A DNA stretch of 64,000 nucleotides from Leptasterias polaris (Eukaryota > Echinodermata > Asteroidea > Forcipulatida > Asteriidae): the NCBI GenBank assembly GCA_037783415.1, contig JAZGTN010000002.1, positions 3,968,001 through 4,032,000 of the forward strand, given 5' to 3'. The notes beneath the pieces are model-generated. The model did not search any database, was not told where the DNA came from, and was given only the letters and a program-made list of their open reading frames with translations. Of the stretch, positions 1 to 11,369 are shown piece after piece (within the stretch, counting starts at the first letter, position 1; each line of letters opens with the position of its first letter). A program made the position numbers and the translations under genes.

Positions 1-550
1 CTGGGACCTAGAAATAATAGGCCATTGTACGTGATTTTGCGCGGGCCTTTTCATGGACTGACTTAATTTCAGGCGCGAAAATGTCCTGCCATCAAGAGCA
101 TTGAGCACAAGACCCAAGTTTGACGTCTGTTCGTTGGAGACCGTGAAACGACACTGTCGCCCGAAACAGACAACCGACCTCACACTTCTACAATAAAACA
201 GCCTCTTCTAGCACGTTTATTATACTCTTATATGAAAAGTCGATACTCTTCAAACATGGTTCTTAATATAAATTGCAGCTGACGTTTCGGCTTTTGTCCA
301 ATGTACAGTACGCAAACTGTGACGTGATTTTCTTCAAAATATTCAAAATCGATTGTTCCAGTTATTGTCTAGCAAGCGGTCGTGTACAGTCTTTACCTTT
401 ATGATTTTCGTATTTTGAAAAGTGACGTATCATGTACTACTCCGTTGAACAAAAATTGCTTCCTAAATTCTCCCGTGGTCTGCAATAGTTGGGAATATCA
501 ATCAACGTCAATTCTTTCATTTTTTTTAATATTTTTTCTTCTTCAAATAT
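1..550. other. Anonymous AT-leaning sequence
   Basis: No ORF above 60 codons, no RNA gene and no repeat that I can match elsewhere in the window. Nothing specific can be supported here. Confidence 0.5.
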
Positions 551-635
551 GGGCCTGATTTTATGAGTTCCTTTAGCAGAAAATTTTGCTTAGCTTCTGC
601 TTAGTAATTAGCACGAAACCATTATCAAATGATAC
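551..635. repeat. Remnant of GGGCC(T)AATTTCAT foldback family (E)
   Basis: The stretch opens with a GGGCCTGATTTTATGAG end and continues with several GCTTAG and TTAGCAG words. The same grammar recurs at 3849, 9661, 16238, 41300 and 43908. Only one end is clear here, so this is a decayed or partial copy. The family is defined by internal comparison only. Confidence 0.4.
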
Positions 636-760
636 CGATGCGACTTGGCGTTTTATCTAATAAACTACTTTTAGTGAGCACACAAATGTTTTTTGTACCT
701 TGCTATTTTGTGCTTAATGGGAGGCTACACCGTTGGTAATTACTTCAACAATTAATCACC

Positions 761-1123
761 TTAAAGGTATTATACAGGATTGGCAGAGCTGACAAAATAA
801 TCACAGACAGTGTTCATGTTTTGTGTAATCAACCACATACAGGAAATAACAAACCTGTGAAAATTTGAGCTCAATTGGTCATCGAGGTCACGAGAAAATA
901 GTGAAAAGAGACCTTATGTGTTTTCTGTTTTTCAAACATGGAGTTTATTATCGCGCGCGATAAAAACTATTGTTTTACTCATTTCTCAGAAACGATAGCA
1001 TTTCAGGCAGAAATATTTTAAGGAACCCTTTCTACCATTACTTACTTTAAATCATGTAAGTTATGTGTGAATCTGTGAACATTTGTGTTTTTCGATCTTA
1101 CCAATAGTGTACAGGGCCTTTAA
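761..1123 (+). mobile_element. MITE family A, copy 1
   Basis: This 363-bp element begins TTAAAGG and ends CCTTTAA. Its ends form an imperfect inverted repeat (TTAAAGG, then a TACAnnATTGG-type block). Near-identical copies lie at 13618-13980, 41961-42321 and, inverted, at 50370-50732. There is no coding capacity. A 16-bp palindrome, TTATCGCGCGCGATAA, sits near the midpoint (948-963). The left half contains the box GTGAAAATTTGAGCTCAAT shared with families B-D. TTAA at both edges fits the target duplication of piggyBac or Kolobok transposons. The superfamily is inferred, since no transposase copy is present. Confidence 0.85.
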
Positions 1124-1178
1124 ATCTTAAATTTCATTTGTTGGTTATGGATTGTTTAGAAGTCTTCATGAAGTATGT

Positions 1179-1290
1179 ATGGTGGCCCTGAAGGTACATC
1201 GCAAATCGCAAATATCTTTGCAAATATTTGCGACATCGCAAATTATTTGCAAAGATATTTGCGATGTGCGTGTCCCTTCAGGGCCACCAT
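1179..1290. mobile_element. Short perfect foldback element (family H), copy 1
   Basis: The ends ATGGTGGCCCTGAAGG and its complement CCTTCAGGGCCACCAT are inverted, and almost the whole 112 bp can fold into one hairpin made of GCAAAT/ATTTGC words. The flanks read AAGTATGT on the left (1171-1178) and AAGTATGG on the right (1291-1298). This is an imperfect 8-bp (perfect 7-bp) direct repeat that looks like a target-site duplication. An 8-bp duplication suggests hAT-like mobilisation. A related copy sits at 15982-16143. Confidence 0.75.
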
Positions 1291-1298
1291 AAGTATGG

Positions 1299-1603
1299 AA
1301 CACATTTTTGAATTAAATTGAATGTTGCGGGACAGAATGGAAATCCCATTTTCCACAAACCATGTATAAACAAATGCACTTTGAAAACAAAAGTGCATAA
1401 TACTCTATTCTTTCACCAGAGCGTATGTTCAACCAACCATGGTGGCCACAATTACGTAAAAGAGCAAATGTTTAAATAACACATGTTTAAAACACATTAA
1501 CCAAACCATCTGATCGTTAAAATATTCTTGAACAAAATATTTGCATTTAAATTTACATAAATAACATCAATTCATGCCATGTTTCTATATTTGTGTTTCT
1601 ATG
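1299..1603. other. Anonymous sequence between repeats
   Basis: AT-rich, with no ORF worth calling. Nothing recognised. Confidence 0.4.
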
Positions 1604-1646
1604 TTTGTGTTTTTCGATCTTACCAATAGTGTACAGGCCCTTTAAA
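1604..1646 (+). repeat. Isolated right end of MITE family A
   Basis: The last ~43 bp of family A (TTTTTCGATCTTACCAATAG through CCTTTAAA) occur without the rest of the element and run directly into a family-D body. This is a composite or recombinant junction. Confidence 0.7.
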
Positions 1647-1942
1647 CAACTTACTTGGTAAAGAGCACTGGAGAGTTGTGGTTATTCATAAAACATTGTT
1701 AGAAAACCACACCCTTTAAAATAATGTAGTTTTCGAGAAAGAGGTAATTTTTCACCACAACATTTGAACTGAGAAAGGATTCAGGCATGAAGCCTTTCGC
1801 AGGCATCTGAAAACATACAATTCTATGCAGCAATGGTGCTTTTTTCCTTAACTATTTTCTTGCGAACTTCAAGGACATTGAGCTCAAATTTTCACAGGAT
1901 TATTATTTTATGCACCAAAGTGAGGATACTGGTATTTGATCA
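1647..1942 (+). mobile_element. MITE family D, partial copy 1
   Basis: Matches the body of the fuller family-D copy at 35333-35710: ACTTACTTGGTAAAGAGCAC, AAAACATTGTTAG, GAGAAAGAGGTAATTTTTCA, an AAGGATTCAGGCATGAAGCCTTTC-type central palindrome, the AGCTCAAATTTTCACAGG box, and AGTGAGGATACTGGT. Its left terminus is replaced by a family-A end and its right terminus is lost. Non-coding. Confidence 0.75.
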
Positions 1943-3278
1943 GCCAATCAGAACTCTTCTTTTAAGAGCCTTCAGTCTGATTCTAATTTTCTTTCTGTTC
2001 ATTTACCTCATTAATGTATGTTGGGCTATTGTTCACTCTTTACTCCTTAATATCTAAAAACTAATATCTGAATGTACCAATACAATTTAGGATTAAAACA
2101 AAAAAGAGAGGAAAAACATATTATTTTGAATGCTCCCAGACGGCCAGCAGATGATCAACCCAAAACTGTCATCTTGCTAACATTTACACAATGTTTTCCC
2201 TTGAAGAGAGAGATGTTAAAGGTCTATAAAAAAAAAAAACGTTCAGAGAAAGAAAAAAAAAAACTGACGTTGCAATGCGGTTGACACATATCTAATTTCT
2301 GGACCTGCCTCAGTCGCACTTTCCGCGCCATTTTCCGTAAACTCGTGGCGCCATCTCAATTTGTTGGAATTTTGGAGCTTTACGTCAACACTCGTTGAAT
2401 CGACTAAAATGCGATCAGGGGGATCCGAAGGTCAGGTGGGGTTAAACCCTGTCCAAGCGGAGGATTTCAGTTTGACTATGGAGACAACGATGATTGTCAA
2501 AGACCTAGTTTCTCCGGACCATGTGGTTGCCTCGTTTACGATGCCGATACGAATACCACATGTTGATAGTTTTTCCTTTTTTTCCAGAAGCACGGCGGTC
2601 AGAGCAAATTCATATTGCAAGCATTTGCACTCTATCTATAAGACATACATGTACATGTCATGTGAATGTGTTTGTCCGTGTATGCCATTCGTCTTTCCTT
2701 TATATGATGCCCAGACGGAGACAAATTACCGCAAAATTTTTGAGTTTTTTTAATCTTTTGGTCTTCTTGGGGGACAAAATAACGACCCGTGCCCTGGTTT
2801 AAAGTCAACTACACACTGTCAACATTGTCAATAGCATTGTCTGGCGTAGCCAATTGCGTAGATGGAATCACACTATTTAAAAATCAGCTGCTTGTTAATG
2901 CACTTATTATATCAAGATCTATACCATGAAGCAACTCATGCTGCTCTTTTCCTTCCATCAAAGCAACTAAAAGCAAAACGAGAATAGAGGTGCAAATTAG
3001 ACTGGTCCCCCAGTACGGCAGTAGATCAATGGGATTCAGCGTCCATTATGAACATGACTTGAGATGCTGACAGCGTGGAAAGTGTTTATTAATCTACAGA
3101 ACTAAGCTTTCTAAATAATTCATGAATTTTCTCTCCAGTTTATTGTTTGTAGTATCACTGAAAATGTTTTGTAGGTTACACCTTAAACGGAATAACAAAA
3201 GCACCCAGTAATGTCATTATCCAGTACAATTAAAAAAAAAAATGATTTGCCAATTCCCGTTGCTTTTTATTTTATTGC
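1943..3278. other. Anonymous sequence; ORFs not supported
   Basis: Contains A-rich tracts (2227-2240, 2255-2263) and a short TACATGTACATG run (2647-2658). A 130-codon frame at 2361-2753 overlaps open frames on other strands and frames, and shows no recognisable domain or splice context, so I do not call it a gene. Confidence 0.4.
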
Positions 3279-3342
3279 CGCAATCAAAATAAGGCCCATT
3301 ATAAACGTGCCGCAATCAAAATAAGGCCCATTATAAACGTGC
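3279..3342 (+). repeat. Exact 32-bp tandem duplication
   Basis: A unit starting CGCAATCAAAATAAGGCCC is repeated twice head to tail without a mismatch (3279-3310 and 3311-3342). It looks like a recent local slippage event. Confidence 0.9.
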
Positions 3343-3657
3343 ACAAAATCACTGACAAAGCAGAAACCGTTTCCCGTTGTTTGCAATCAATGGTTTTCAA
3401 ACTCGGTGACATTCCTCGCTGGTTGGTAGTGCGGTGTGTTCGTTGGTAACCAGAGAAAGTGAATTAATTTACTTAAATTAGAAAGATTTGCATCGTCCCT
3501 TTAGGTATATGATTTTTAAAACACATGTTTACACAAAACAACAAACAACAATTAATAACAGCAATGAACGATCGCTTGATTACCAATAAATGGCGTACAA
3601 TCAGTTTAAAGGTAAGCCCTTGTACCTTCTTAACAACCAAGCTGATATAAGCTCTAA

Positions 3658-3690
3658 CCCCCCCCCCCCCCCCCCCCACACACACACACC
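3658..3690 (+). repeat. Poly-C (20) followed by (CA)n
   Basis: A 20-base C run is joined directly to a CA microsatellite. The same poly-C plus CA combination occurs at 33936-33980. An exact TGACGTCA palindrome follows at 3719-3726. Confidence 0.9.
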
Positions 3691-3848
3691 CACACACCAC
3701 GCCCTCTTATTTCTGGTATGACGTCATCAATGTGCAGTTGCTCCTTGCAGTCGCTCATGTTAGGCTCGTCGCTCCTGACAACAAATTCACTCAAATGACC
3801 TGGAACCGCTCGTGAAAGACACAGATTTATTGATTGCTTTGCGGAACA

Positions 3849-3945
3849 GGGCCTAATTTCATCGAGCTGCTTAAGCAGAAAATATTGCTTAACAATTTGC
3901 TGCTAAGCAAGAGTAAGCAGGAAACCAGGCACAAATTATACATGT
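3849..3945. repeat. Family E foldback remnant
   Basis: Starts GGGCCTAATTTCATCGAGC, followed by GCTTAAGCAG, GCTTAAC and CTAAGCA words that pair with each other. The left end matches the complete element at 41300-41551. The right terminus is not clear. Confidence 0.5.
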
Positions 3946-3989
3946 GACGTGGTAGTTTGGCTGGTAACCTTAGTTTTAATAGTAAGCAT

Positions 3990-4907
3990 AATTTTGTTGG
4001 TCTTAGCTACTCTTTGTGCTTAAGCATGTTTTAAGCAAATATGTTTTTCCTGATGAGATCTTGCGTACACTGTATTGTTCACTTATTCTTCCTTATATGT
4101 CTTACGGTAACATTGTTTGGGGGAATACCTCTCAAAGTAACTTATATAAAATGAAGGTGTTGCAGAAGAAAGTTATTCGTATTATTGCCAAATGTCATTT
4201 TAGAGCTCATACTGCACCCTTGTTTAAACAATATAATTTATTACGTCTTCATGATATTAATATTTATCAGCAATGTATGTTTATGTACAAGTACTCAACT
4301 AACCAACTTCCCCATCACCTAGTTAGCACATTTCAGGTTAATAGTAATTTTCATAAATATGAAACTAGGTCTGCATCTCTATTTCATCTTCCCAAACATA
4401 GAACAACTGCATTTCAACACAGTATTTTATGGTCTGGGCCGTGCAACTGGAACAATCTCCCCGCTTATGTAACTTCTTGCAGGAACACAGTTGCCTTTAA
4501 ACGCAAGCTCAAAGCACATATTGTTCAAAATATCCTCTAATTCACAGAGCTTTATCTTACGTTCTCATCTTAGTGTGATTTCTGTAGTACACCTGTAGGC
4601 CTATGCAGTGTTATTGTTAATGAAACCCTCACGCCCTGTCCTATGTGTATTGTTATAAGTTGCATCCCTCGGAATTCACCTTAGTTTACATAGAGTCTAT
4701 TCAGTCTTAGAAGTTAAATATCGTACCTACCCACACTGTACTTGTTAGTCTATTTATGTGTTTGTTTGTCTGGGCAAACCAACCACAAGCTTTGGCTTTT
4801 CTGGCTATGCCCCCATTTCCAATTATTCTCTTACTGTTCTTTGATATTGTTATGATGATTCTTTGTTGGAATGGAAATAAATGTCTTGAAATAAATAAAA
4901 TAAATAA
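3990..4907 (+). mobile_element. 5'-truncated non-LTR retrotransposon (LINE)
   Basis: The stretch contains the C-terminal end of a LINE reverse-transcriptase polyprotein (4016-4540), a ~350-bp 3' UTR, an AATAAA-bearing end, and a tail of repeated AAATAAA units (4889-4907) in place of a long poly-A. A simple-repeat tail is typical of CR1/L2/Jockey-type elements. Everything upstream of the last ~170 codons is missing, the usual result of incomplete target-primed reverse transcription. The exact 5' edge is uncertain, and I could not identify a target duplication by eye. Confidence 0.8.
4016..4540 (+). pseudogene. LINE reverse transcriptase, C-terminal remnant
   Basis: A 174-codon open frame entered at a GTG, so this is a truncated reading frame and not a true start; an in-frame TAG lies just upstream at 4004-4006. 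It carries the typical segment that follows the palm domain of CR1/L2-like and Jockey-like LINEs: LYCSLILPYMSYGNIVWGNT, then LQKKVIRIIAKCHFRAHTAP, an aromatic-rich middle, the WNNLP motif, and a basic end (FKRKLKAHI) just before the stop. The catalytic palm motifs and the endonuclease are absent, so it cannot transpose by itself. The frame has no internal stop, which suggests a fairly young insertion. Family assignment rests on remembered conserved motifs. The exact clade is uncertain. Confidence 0.85.
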
Positions 4908-7000
4908 GCAGCTCTGTGATATTGGGCCGTTGTGGGGGAACAGAATCGACTACGAAAAAAATGGTATTTTGCTCTCGTAAATAATCTTTGTGTAAGACTA
5001 CTTGTGCTAAAATCAATACTTTAATGGTTCTCTTTTTCATTTTTCTGCATTGTTGTGACAATTACTGGGAAGGGTTACTGTAATATAACAAGTGTGTTTC
5101 TGTGTCGATAGGGAGAGGGCTTATTATTGAATCAATCGTCGTTTCCATGTGTGTGTGTGTGTGTTTCTTTGATATTTGATTACACTGTTTTTCAATGACT
5201 GTCTATACCAATGATTCTAAAATGTTCTCCTGCAGTTTTGATGCATTTTTGCCTCTACCAAGGGCTTCAAAATGACTGGTTGTTGGGTTCTAATATGTTT
5301 TTAACTCTGTTAGGAAGTTTTCCAATCTTGCAAAGTGTACATTGCTGAGTCTTTAAAAGTTAGTTTGAGTCGAAGTGATTAAACTATGACGTCAGGGTTT
5401 CCCACTAACACGAAGAGCTACGGACATGCGCACTCGGACACTAATATGGTCTTGCCAAATCCGTGTATAACCGAGTTTGTGGATTTATTTCGCTATCTTA
5501 TTATTCTGAACTTCTAGGCAGATGAGTTTTGACTTGTACAAGGCTCGCGTGAGACAACAAAATCCTCTAAAGGTACGTCGCGACAAATTGGCACTCGGTG
5601 TTAAATATTGCTGTGTGAATAATCCCCAGTTTTGTTCCTGACAAAATTGCCGAATTTGGTCGTAGTCACCTGAAATGAATTTCATGAAGGTCGAGAAGTT
5701 ATTTCCTCCGCAGGTTCGGCACAATCAGCTTTGTTTGCACGTGTAATTGCATATAATACAAAACCCATGTGAAAATCGCCTCCTTTCAACATTGGCCGAT
5801 TTTGACGTTGTTTATTACAAATTTTTTATTGTAAAATGTCATACTTTTCTCACTGTTTTTGTTGCCGATAGCGTCACTTTTTGTAAACATGACTATTAGG
5901 GACGTTCGTTTTGAGATTTATTTAGTATTATTATTGGTTGGATTCTTTTAACAATGCGATATACAATTGCAAGCATTTGGCCGCCGCAATGAAGGGCAAA
6001 AGTATTTTTAAAGGAATTGTTATAAATAAAAGATGTGCCCTCCCCAGATCCCGCCCATTTTAACGAAATGTGAGGGCCCCAAATGATCAGGTGTGCTGGA
6101 TGGGTCACCCTTGTTAATTATGGTTTTAATGAAATAAATAAATAAATAGAATGCCTCATAAACAGTTTTACTGGCAAAGCATTTTTTCATCCAAGGTTAT
6201 CTGTATAGATCTGTAGAGAACTAATTAATTGCTCCAGAAAATCCCAACTGAACTTGATTTTCCCCCAAAAATTGTTCAAATGCTCGAGGTAATGCCTTAG
6301 CTTACAAAATGTTCAACGCCAACCATAACGAATACCATCGTACGGATATGCATGGGCGACCAATTAATGCACATCACGAGAAAACTCAGCCACACACAAA
6401 ATGTCCACTGTCAATGCGGATGTTGTTTTGATGAAGATCATGTGACCTTGTCTAGGAGTCTATATTCTGCGAGGCGCCTACACTTAACTGTTTAAAAAAT
6501 TGATCTGCGGTTTTTTACGTGCACATGTCTGGTGCGCAGACGTTTTGGGCCGTGGGGCCCACAGCACGCTATGTTACACTTCATATGCCGAGCGTGAAGT
6601 CCTCTCGCCGGGGGCGCCCCTAATCGTTATGATTCGCGCCAATTTTTACACGTCACAGGCCGGTGACAATGGCGTCTATAGGAGCATAACAAAACAAGAA
6701 TTACGTACATGTGTATTAGTCTCCTGAATGCCAAGTTGTTTCTATAGTTAGCTACGGATCAATATCTAACACGAGGTGATGTTTGTGATGATGATCAGAC
6801 GAGAATCCACGCGAACTTTTACAGAAAGTACAGCAGAAGCTCAGTGTCCAAATATATAATTGGTAATACGCCGTAATGAAATGCACAAGGACTTCCAAAT
6901 CAAACGAAATAAAATATGAACAACACAAATTAAAAATTAATAGGCCTGGTAGGTTACGAAGAGTTTAAAATGTCACTAACCATGGCGTTTTCTTCCATAG
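4908..7000. other. Anonymous sequence
   Basis: No supported gene. Visible items are a (GT)n run (5149-5164), an exact TGACGTCA palindrome (5387-5394), an AAATAAATAAATAAATAG tail-like string near 6131-6149 that may mark an old retrotransposon end, and a CpG-richer patch at 6480-6700 with a 75-codon frame I do not recognise. Confidence 0.4.
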
Positions 7001-9000
7001 ATACACTTATATTTTTTAGAGATTTAAACTGTATAAACTCACCGATGACGTAATTGTTTGACTGCTTTAGACTTGAACTCAAGCCATTGTTTGCCATGTT
7101 CCTTATTCGCTCTATGGTTATCCTAACACCACTAAAGCACGCTGTACAACCAATAGCTTGGTTTCAAGGCTACTATTGTACCTCCATCTTTCCCAGAATC
7201 AAGATCGATTTATACGAATAAAATAACTGCTGAAAGGTTTGATCTAAAGTTGGAGAAAGTACAATTTATGTTTGACGAATTCTGTTTAAAGTTGGGGAGA
7301 GTACTTTTCCTTCAACTAAGCATGTGAAAGGGCACGTTTACCGCAGCAAGGTTTTCCATTTTCAAGTCCCCCCCCCCCCTTTTTTAAAATTTAACTTTCC
7401 TTTCCTTTTGTTACCAAGAAACAAAGCGCACAACCCAAACAGGATCATTCCAATTCGGTGTATTTTGTGGGGTGTTTTTTCCCATGCTTGTTTTGATGTT
7501 AGTAACTTGATAAAAACTGAGTGTTGCGGACAATTTGTTTTCGCTCGTGGCAGTTTTTAGAAGCAATTTTATCCGGAAAACTTTGTCACAGTATCAAGTT
7601 AATAATAATGCAGATTTCACTCGTTCATTTATTTTGACTTCAACATGTTTTTACATCAGAAGCATCAAAGATAAATAAACACTTTAACATGCAAATGCCT
7701 ATTTTATTTGGATAAAATTATTATTACTGTGACAACTATCTCTACTGAGTCATATCGTTAATTCCACCAAAAACAAAAGGTTTCACGCAATCTGTGATTT
7801 AAATACACAGAGACTTCGAGATTTTTCTGCGAAAAAAGAGGGGAAAAAAAGTATGAAAGAAAATTGAGATATTTAATAATTAATTTCATCTATATGCGGA
7901 ACAACAGCTGTGGTTGCCCAACCATGACGCCAGTGAAAATGATATCGATAAGAACAGGTGGCTCTGGGCTGCCAGAGACGGGAGTCAAAAATGCATGCAT
8001 AATATCACAAGGTGTCAACCGCGTATTAAAAGACCATTATTTTTCCCGCGCTTTTAAATAATGTGTGCCCCTGTCGGATGATATGGTGGAGGGTTGCTTT
8101 ACAAATTAATCTCAAGGGAGACGTGTTTCATCACTGGGTACTTTGGGATTGAAAGTACTCTGTCCCCTCCCCCCCCCCTTTCTTTTTAACAGCTTCAGAT
8201 TAACTTGCCACAGCAAGGTGACGGAAAGTGACAATGCGGTCTGCACGGTGTGGCTGTGACTATAAAAGTTCCCCATGACTGATGTGTTACACGTAACCAT
8301 TTAACTGTTACGGAAGGTCATTTATGCAAATTGCGAAGCAGAGATGTATTTGTGACTTGTTTAGGTAGTTGTTGTGTGACAACCTAATTTTGTCTTTTGC
8401 AACCCCCACGTTTTCGTGTTGTATCCGGCAACATAGGTGTGCTGCCAGCTTGTGACCCAAAGTGAGGTTGTAAGGTAAAACAAATGGTCTGACTCTGCAG
8501 CCGTTTTTTATGTTTCAATACTGTCGTCTTTAGCGTGTTCGAGAAACCCGACTAACTTTGGGATCGCGTGACAAGTTGTTAAGCTGTTTTTTTGTTAACC
8601 TACTTGCTGGAGGTTTACGTGATTGCTTCATTGATTGTCTGTTAGTGTCATTTATTTGTTTTTTTGTTCAATTCCTACATTGTTGTCAAGACCCGTTTTC
8701 ACAATTAACTGTGCTATTGATTGTTTACAAATTTGTATTTGTCTGTCGGTGACAGGGTGTGTTTTTTCTCCCGCAATCTGTTTATTTATATGATTTGGTT
8801 TGTGGTTTGGCTCAGTGCCCATGCATGTTCATGCTTGTATATTTTAATTTTTTTTAATTTTGTTTAACTTAATATTTTCCATCCCACAACTCAAATCTTC
8901 GTTCTTCACAGTGTTTTCTGTTTAATGTGTAAACTGAGTTCTTGTCCATCTGAATATTAAATAGACTGATTGACTTTTCAAGGTAATGTTTACTTATACA
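7001..9000. other. Anonymous sequence with C runs
   Basis: Short C runs near 7368-7379 and 8167-8177 sit in otherwise unremarkable AT-rich DNA. The T-rich segment 8560-8990 resembles an untranslated 3' region, but no coding part is attached. Confidence 0.35.
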
Positions 9001-9473
9001 TATATTATATATATATTTATTAGCCTATTATTTTTTGAAGATTTTAAGTTTTTATTTAATAAGTGTTCCATCTTAAGATTGGCTTAAATAATAGGCTCTC
9101 GATTCATAGTGATTGGTTCGCTTTTATTAATCCTGGCCATCTCAGAACGAATTGTTTGTTTTGTCATGTTTTTGTCTTGCCTTTACGATTAATATTGCCT
9201 TTAATTATTAGCCCGTGTTCAATTGCTTTTTGTTACTTGGACTTTCAATTTTTGCTCTCTACACCCCATACCATTCTCTTCCCTCCCATCCCCGGCCCCT
9301 TACTCTTGCTTTTTAAATCAATTTATTAATTTCAGTCTTTACATTTATAAACTAGACATCCCGTTACCTATCCTATTCTATATTTAATTTTCCGTTCACC
9401 CTCATGTATGTCTGTATGATTGTTGCATATTTTGGCAGAATAAATAATAGGCCCCCTAATAATAATAATAATA
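9001..9473 (+). repeat. Possible retrotransposon 3' end with (AAT)n tail
   Basis: Pyrimidine-rich untranslated-looking sequence runs to GCAGAATAAATAATAGG and then a (TAA)n tail (9458-9473). A polyadenylation-like AATAAA next to a short tandem tail is the signature of a CR1/L2-like LINE end. No reverse-transcriptase residues are visible, so this is a tentative call. Confidence 0.35.
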
Positions 9474-9660
9474 TCAACCGAATACATCAAGTTCTCCATT
9501 TTCTTTGAAGTTACATTTCTGTTTTATGTTCGAGGTTCCTGGCTTGTCTTTCATTGTAGTGGCACGTAAAGTCATGAGTTGACCCAACCTGTCAAGCAAT
9601 GACAGGGCCCCTTGCTGATGTCATACCTTCTGAGTAGCTAATTGTCGTATACGCAGTCTT

Positions 9661-9757
9661 GGGCCCAATATCATGGCACTTCTTACCGTGGGATAATGCG
9701 CTTACTGCCCATGACAGCAAAGGGTTATAAAACTGGGCACTTGTCACAAACCAACCA
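9661..9757. repeat. Family E foldback remnant
   Basis: Begins GGGCCCAATATCATGGCAC and ends with a TAAAACTGGGCAC-type complement. Between them lie CTTACCGTGGGATAA and GCGCTTAC words like those in the complete copy at 41300-41551. Confidence 0.55.
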
Positions 9758-9819
9758 CGTGCTTATAAGGCCAACATTGTCACAAGTTGGAACTTTTTAA
9801 AGTGTCGTTGTGGGTGTGG

Positions 9820-10315
9820 ATTGACCTGTTGTGGTCATGTCTGTTTTCTGCTCAATGGTGTCACGCCCTTTCCCCATGACGTGCCCTAGTATGCCATGAG
9901 ATTGTCATACCCTGGTCGCTGTCATGTTGTACTGACATGCGATGCCATCTGGTTGGTGGTTATGTCGTGAAATGTCACACCCAATACTGACTCTCCCTGC
10001 AATATCCAACTGTGGCGTTTTACGTTATGTCCTAATAATGGCGGTGGTCACTGACAACGATACTGCTGTCGTGCCCTGTCATTACATGCTGCCACATTTA
10101 ACAGACAGCGAAATGTTACGTCATACAGTGTCTTCATCACTGACAAGACTCCATAGGACTCTGTCATTAAATACAGTCCCATCTACACTATGTCCCAATT
10201 GTCGCGCCAGTCATGAAGTGTCATTGCCAATGATTCCCGCTGCATCATGCCGTCATTTCATCATTCAATGCCGCACCGTGTCTTCTCAACCAATTTAGAC
10301 CCCATCACACTTTGT
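9820..10315 (+). other. TGTCA/GTCAT-rich degenerate region with 118-codon ORF
   Basis: The motif TGTCA or its complement recurs about every 20-40 bp, together with ATGCC and CCC words, giving the look of a decayed tandem repeat. The 118-codon frame (9942-10298) has no hydrophobic core, domain or splice context that I recognise. I treat it as an accident of the repeated words, not a gene. Confidence 0.35.
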
Positions 10316-10599
10316 GCAATGCATTAAGAATCTACCCTCACCAGTATCCACGTTAATTTAATGACAAGCCTAAGTGTGCAGGGGCTGGAATGGGAGTCGG
10401 AGGCGCATGCACAGGTGTGTAGAGACACTTGCCCATGATTGGGAAAGATTGTGTTAAAGGTGGATGAGGACTTTATGTAGGCTCCCTCTCGAGAAGCTCC
10501 GCCATGTCAGCACGAAGCCACACGTCTTTTAGCTTTGTGTGTGTGGGTGAGTAGGTAACCACATTCAAACCGGGAACCTCTAACAAAAGAGGACAATAG

Positions 10600-10685
10600 G
10601 TCCACGGTTGCTATCACAAAGGAAAGCATTGTGGTCCACGGTTGCTATCACAAAGAGTTGAACAAAGGAGGGTCCACGATTGCAG
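10600..10685 (+). repeat. Local direct repeat of GGTCCACGGTTGCTATCAC
   Basis: Two exact copies (about 10600 and 10632) and one degraded copy (about 10670, GGTCCACGATTGC) lie ~32-38 bp apart. This is a small tandem duplication. Confidence 0.7.
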
Positions 10686-10985
10686 GCTGTTACACACTTG
10701 CGGGTGTGTGTTTTCTATAGTGTTACAAAGATGGACTGCCTTGAATGGAGTCTAAAATTGATGAAACCCAATAAATGCAAGGACATTAAGTTGAGATGGG
10801 GGATTATGACAAAGACGGTGACCCATTGCAATTGCTCTTGAAGGTTACGGTATTTATTGTGTGAGCTTGTCACTTGGAGTGACTTACCTGTTAACCGCGG
10901 TGTGCTCATGCGTAACTTACAACTCTAGCATTTTGTGTTTAAGCACTTCTGATCATAACCCTGTGTTTATATTTTATTTATACAG

Positions 10986-11060
10986 ATCCGGTGCTCTCAA
11001 GGCACAGTCCTCGAGTCAGCTCTACTCCAATGTGATGGTGTGGAATCTACAAAAACAAAG
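10986..11060 (+). CDS. Candidate 75-bp internal exon (hypothetical)
   Basis: A T-rich stretch ends in TTTATTTATACAG, a fair splice acceptor. After 75 bases comes AAAG followed by GTAAGCG, a strong donor. The interval is open in two frames. The frame with one leading base reads serine-rich then SQLYSNVMVWNLQKQ, which looks protein-like, but I recognise no family. A length divisible by three would allow a cassette exon. No adjacent exon was found, and such acceptor/donor pairs also arise by chance in 64 kb, so this is only a candidate. Transcript evidence would decide. Confidence 0.2.
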
Positions 11061-11369
11061 GTAAGCGAAAGTCCAATTTGTAAAAAAAATTCGTGAAGAA
11101 AATATACAGGGTGGTTGCAGACAGTGCCTGGAGCCCCCAGTCAATGTTTTGAAAGACCCAACCGGTATGTAAGTTTTGGAACACGCAATAGTTTCAAATA
11201 CAGCTATGTGGCGCTGCCTTTTTTCATTTTATTTTCCCTCTTATAAAAGTCAAGAGAAAGTTTGTAGCGACTCGGCGCTTTAAAGCCTTAAAAACGCCCC
11301 TAGCTTTGACGCGGTCAAAACCAAACAACCGTAGCGCCATTGCTATTCAGGCAAGTGCCATTGTGTTTC
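11061..11369. other. Anonymous sequence
   Basis: Nothing recognised. Confidence 0.35.

Noticed and set aside
2361..2753. 130-codon ORF
   Set aside because: Overlaps other open frames on both strands, no recognisable domain, and ends in repeat-like simple sequence.
9942..10298. 118-codon ORF
   Set aside because: Sits in a degenerate TGTCA-rich repeat region with no recognisable protein features.
10884..10895. Perfect minus-strand splice donor (CAG, then GTAAGT)
   Set aside because: One such match is expected by chance in this much DNA, and no convincing exon precedes it on that strand.
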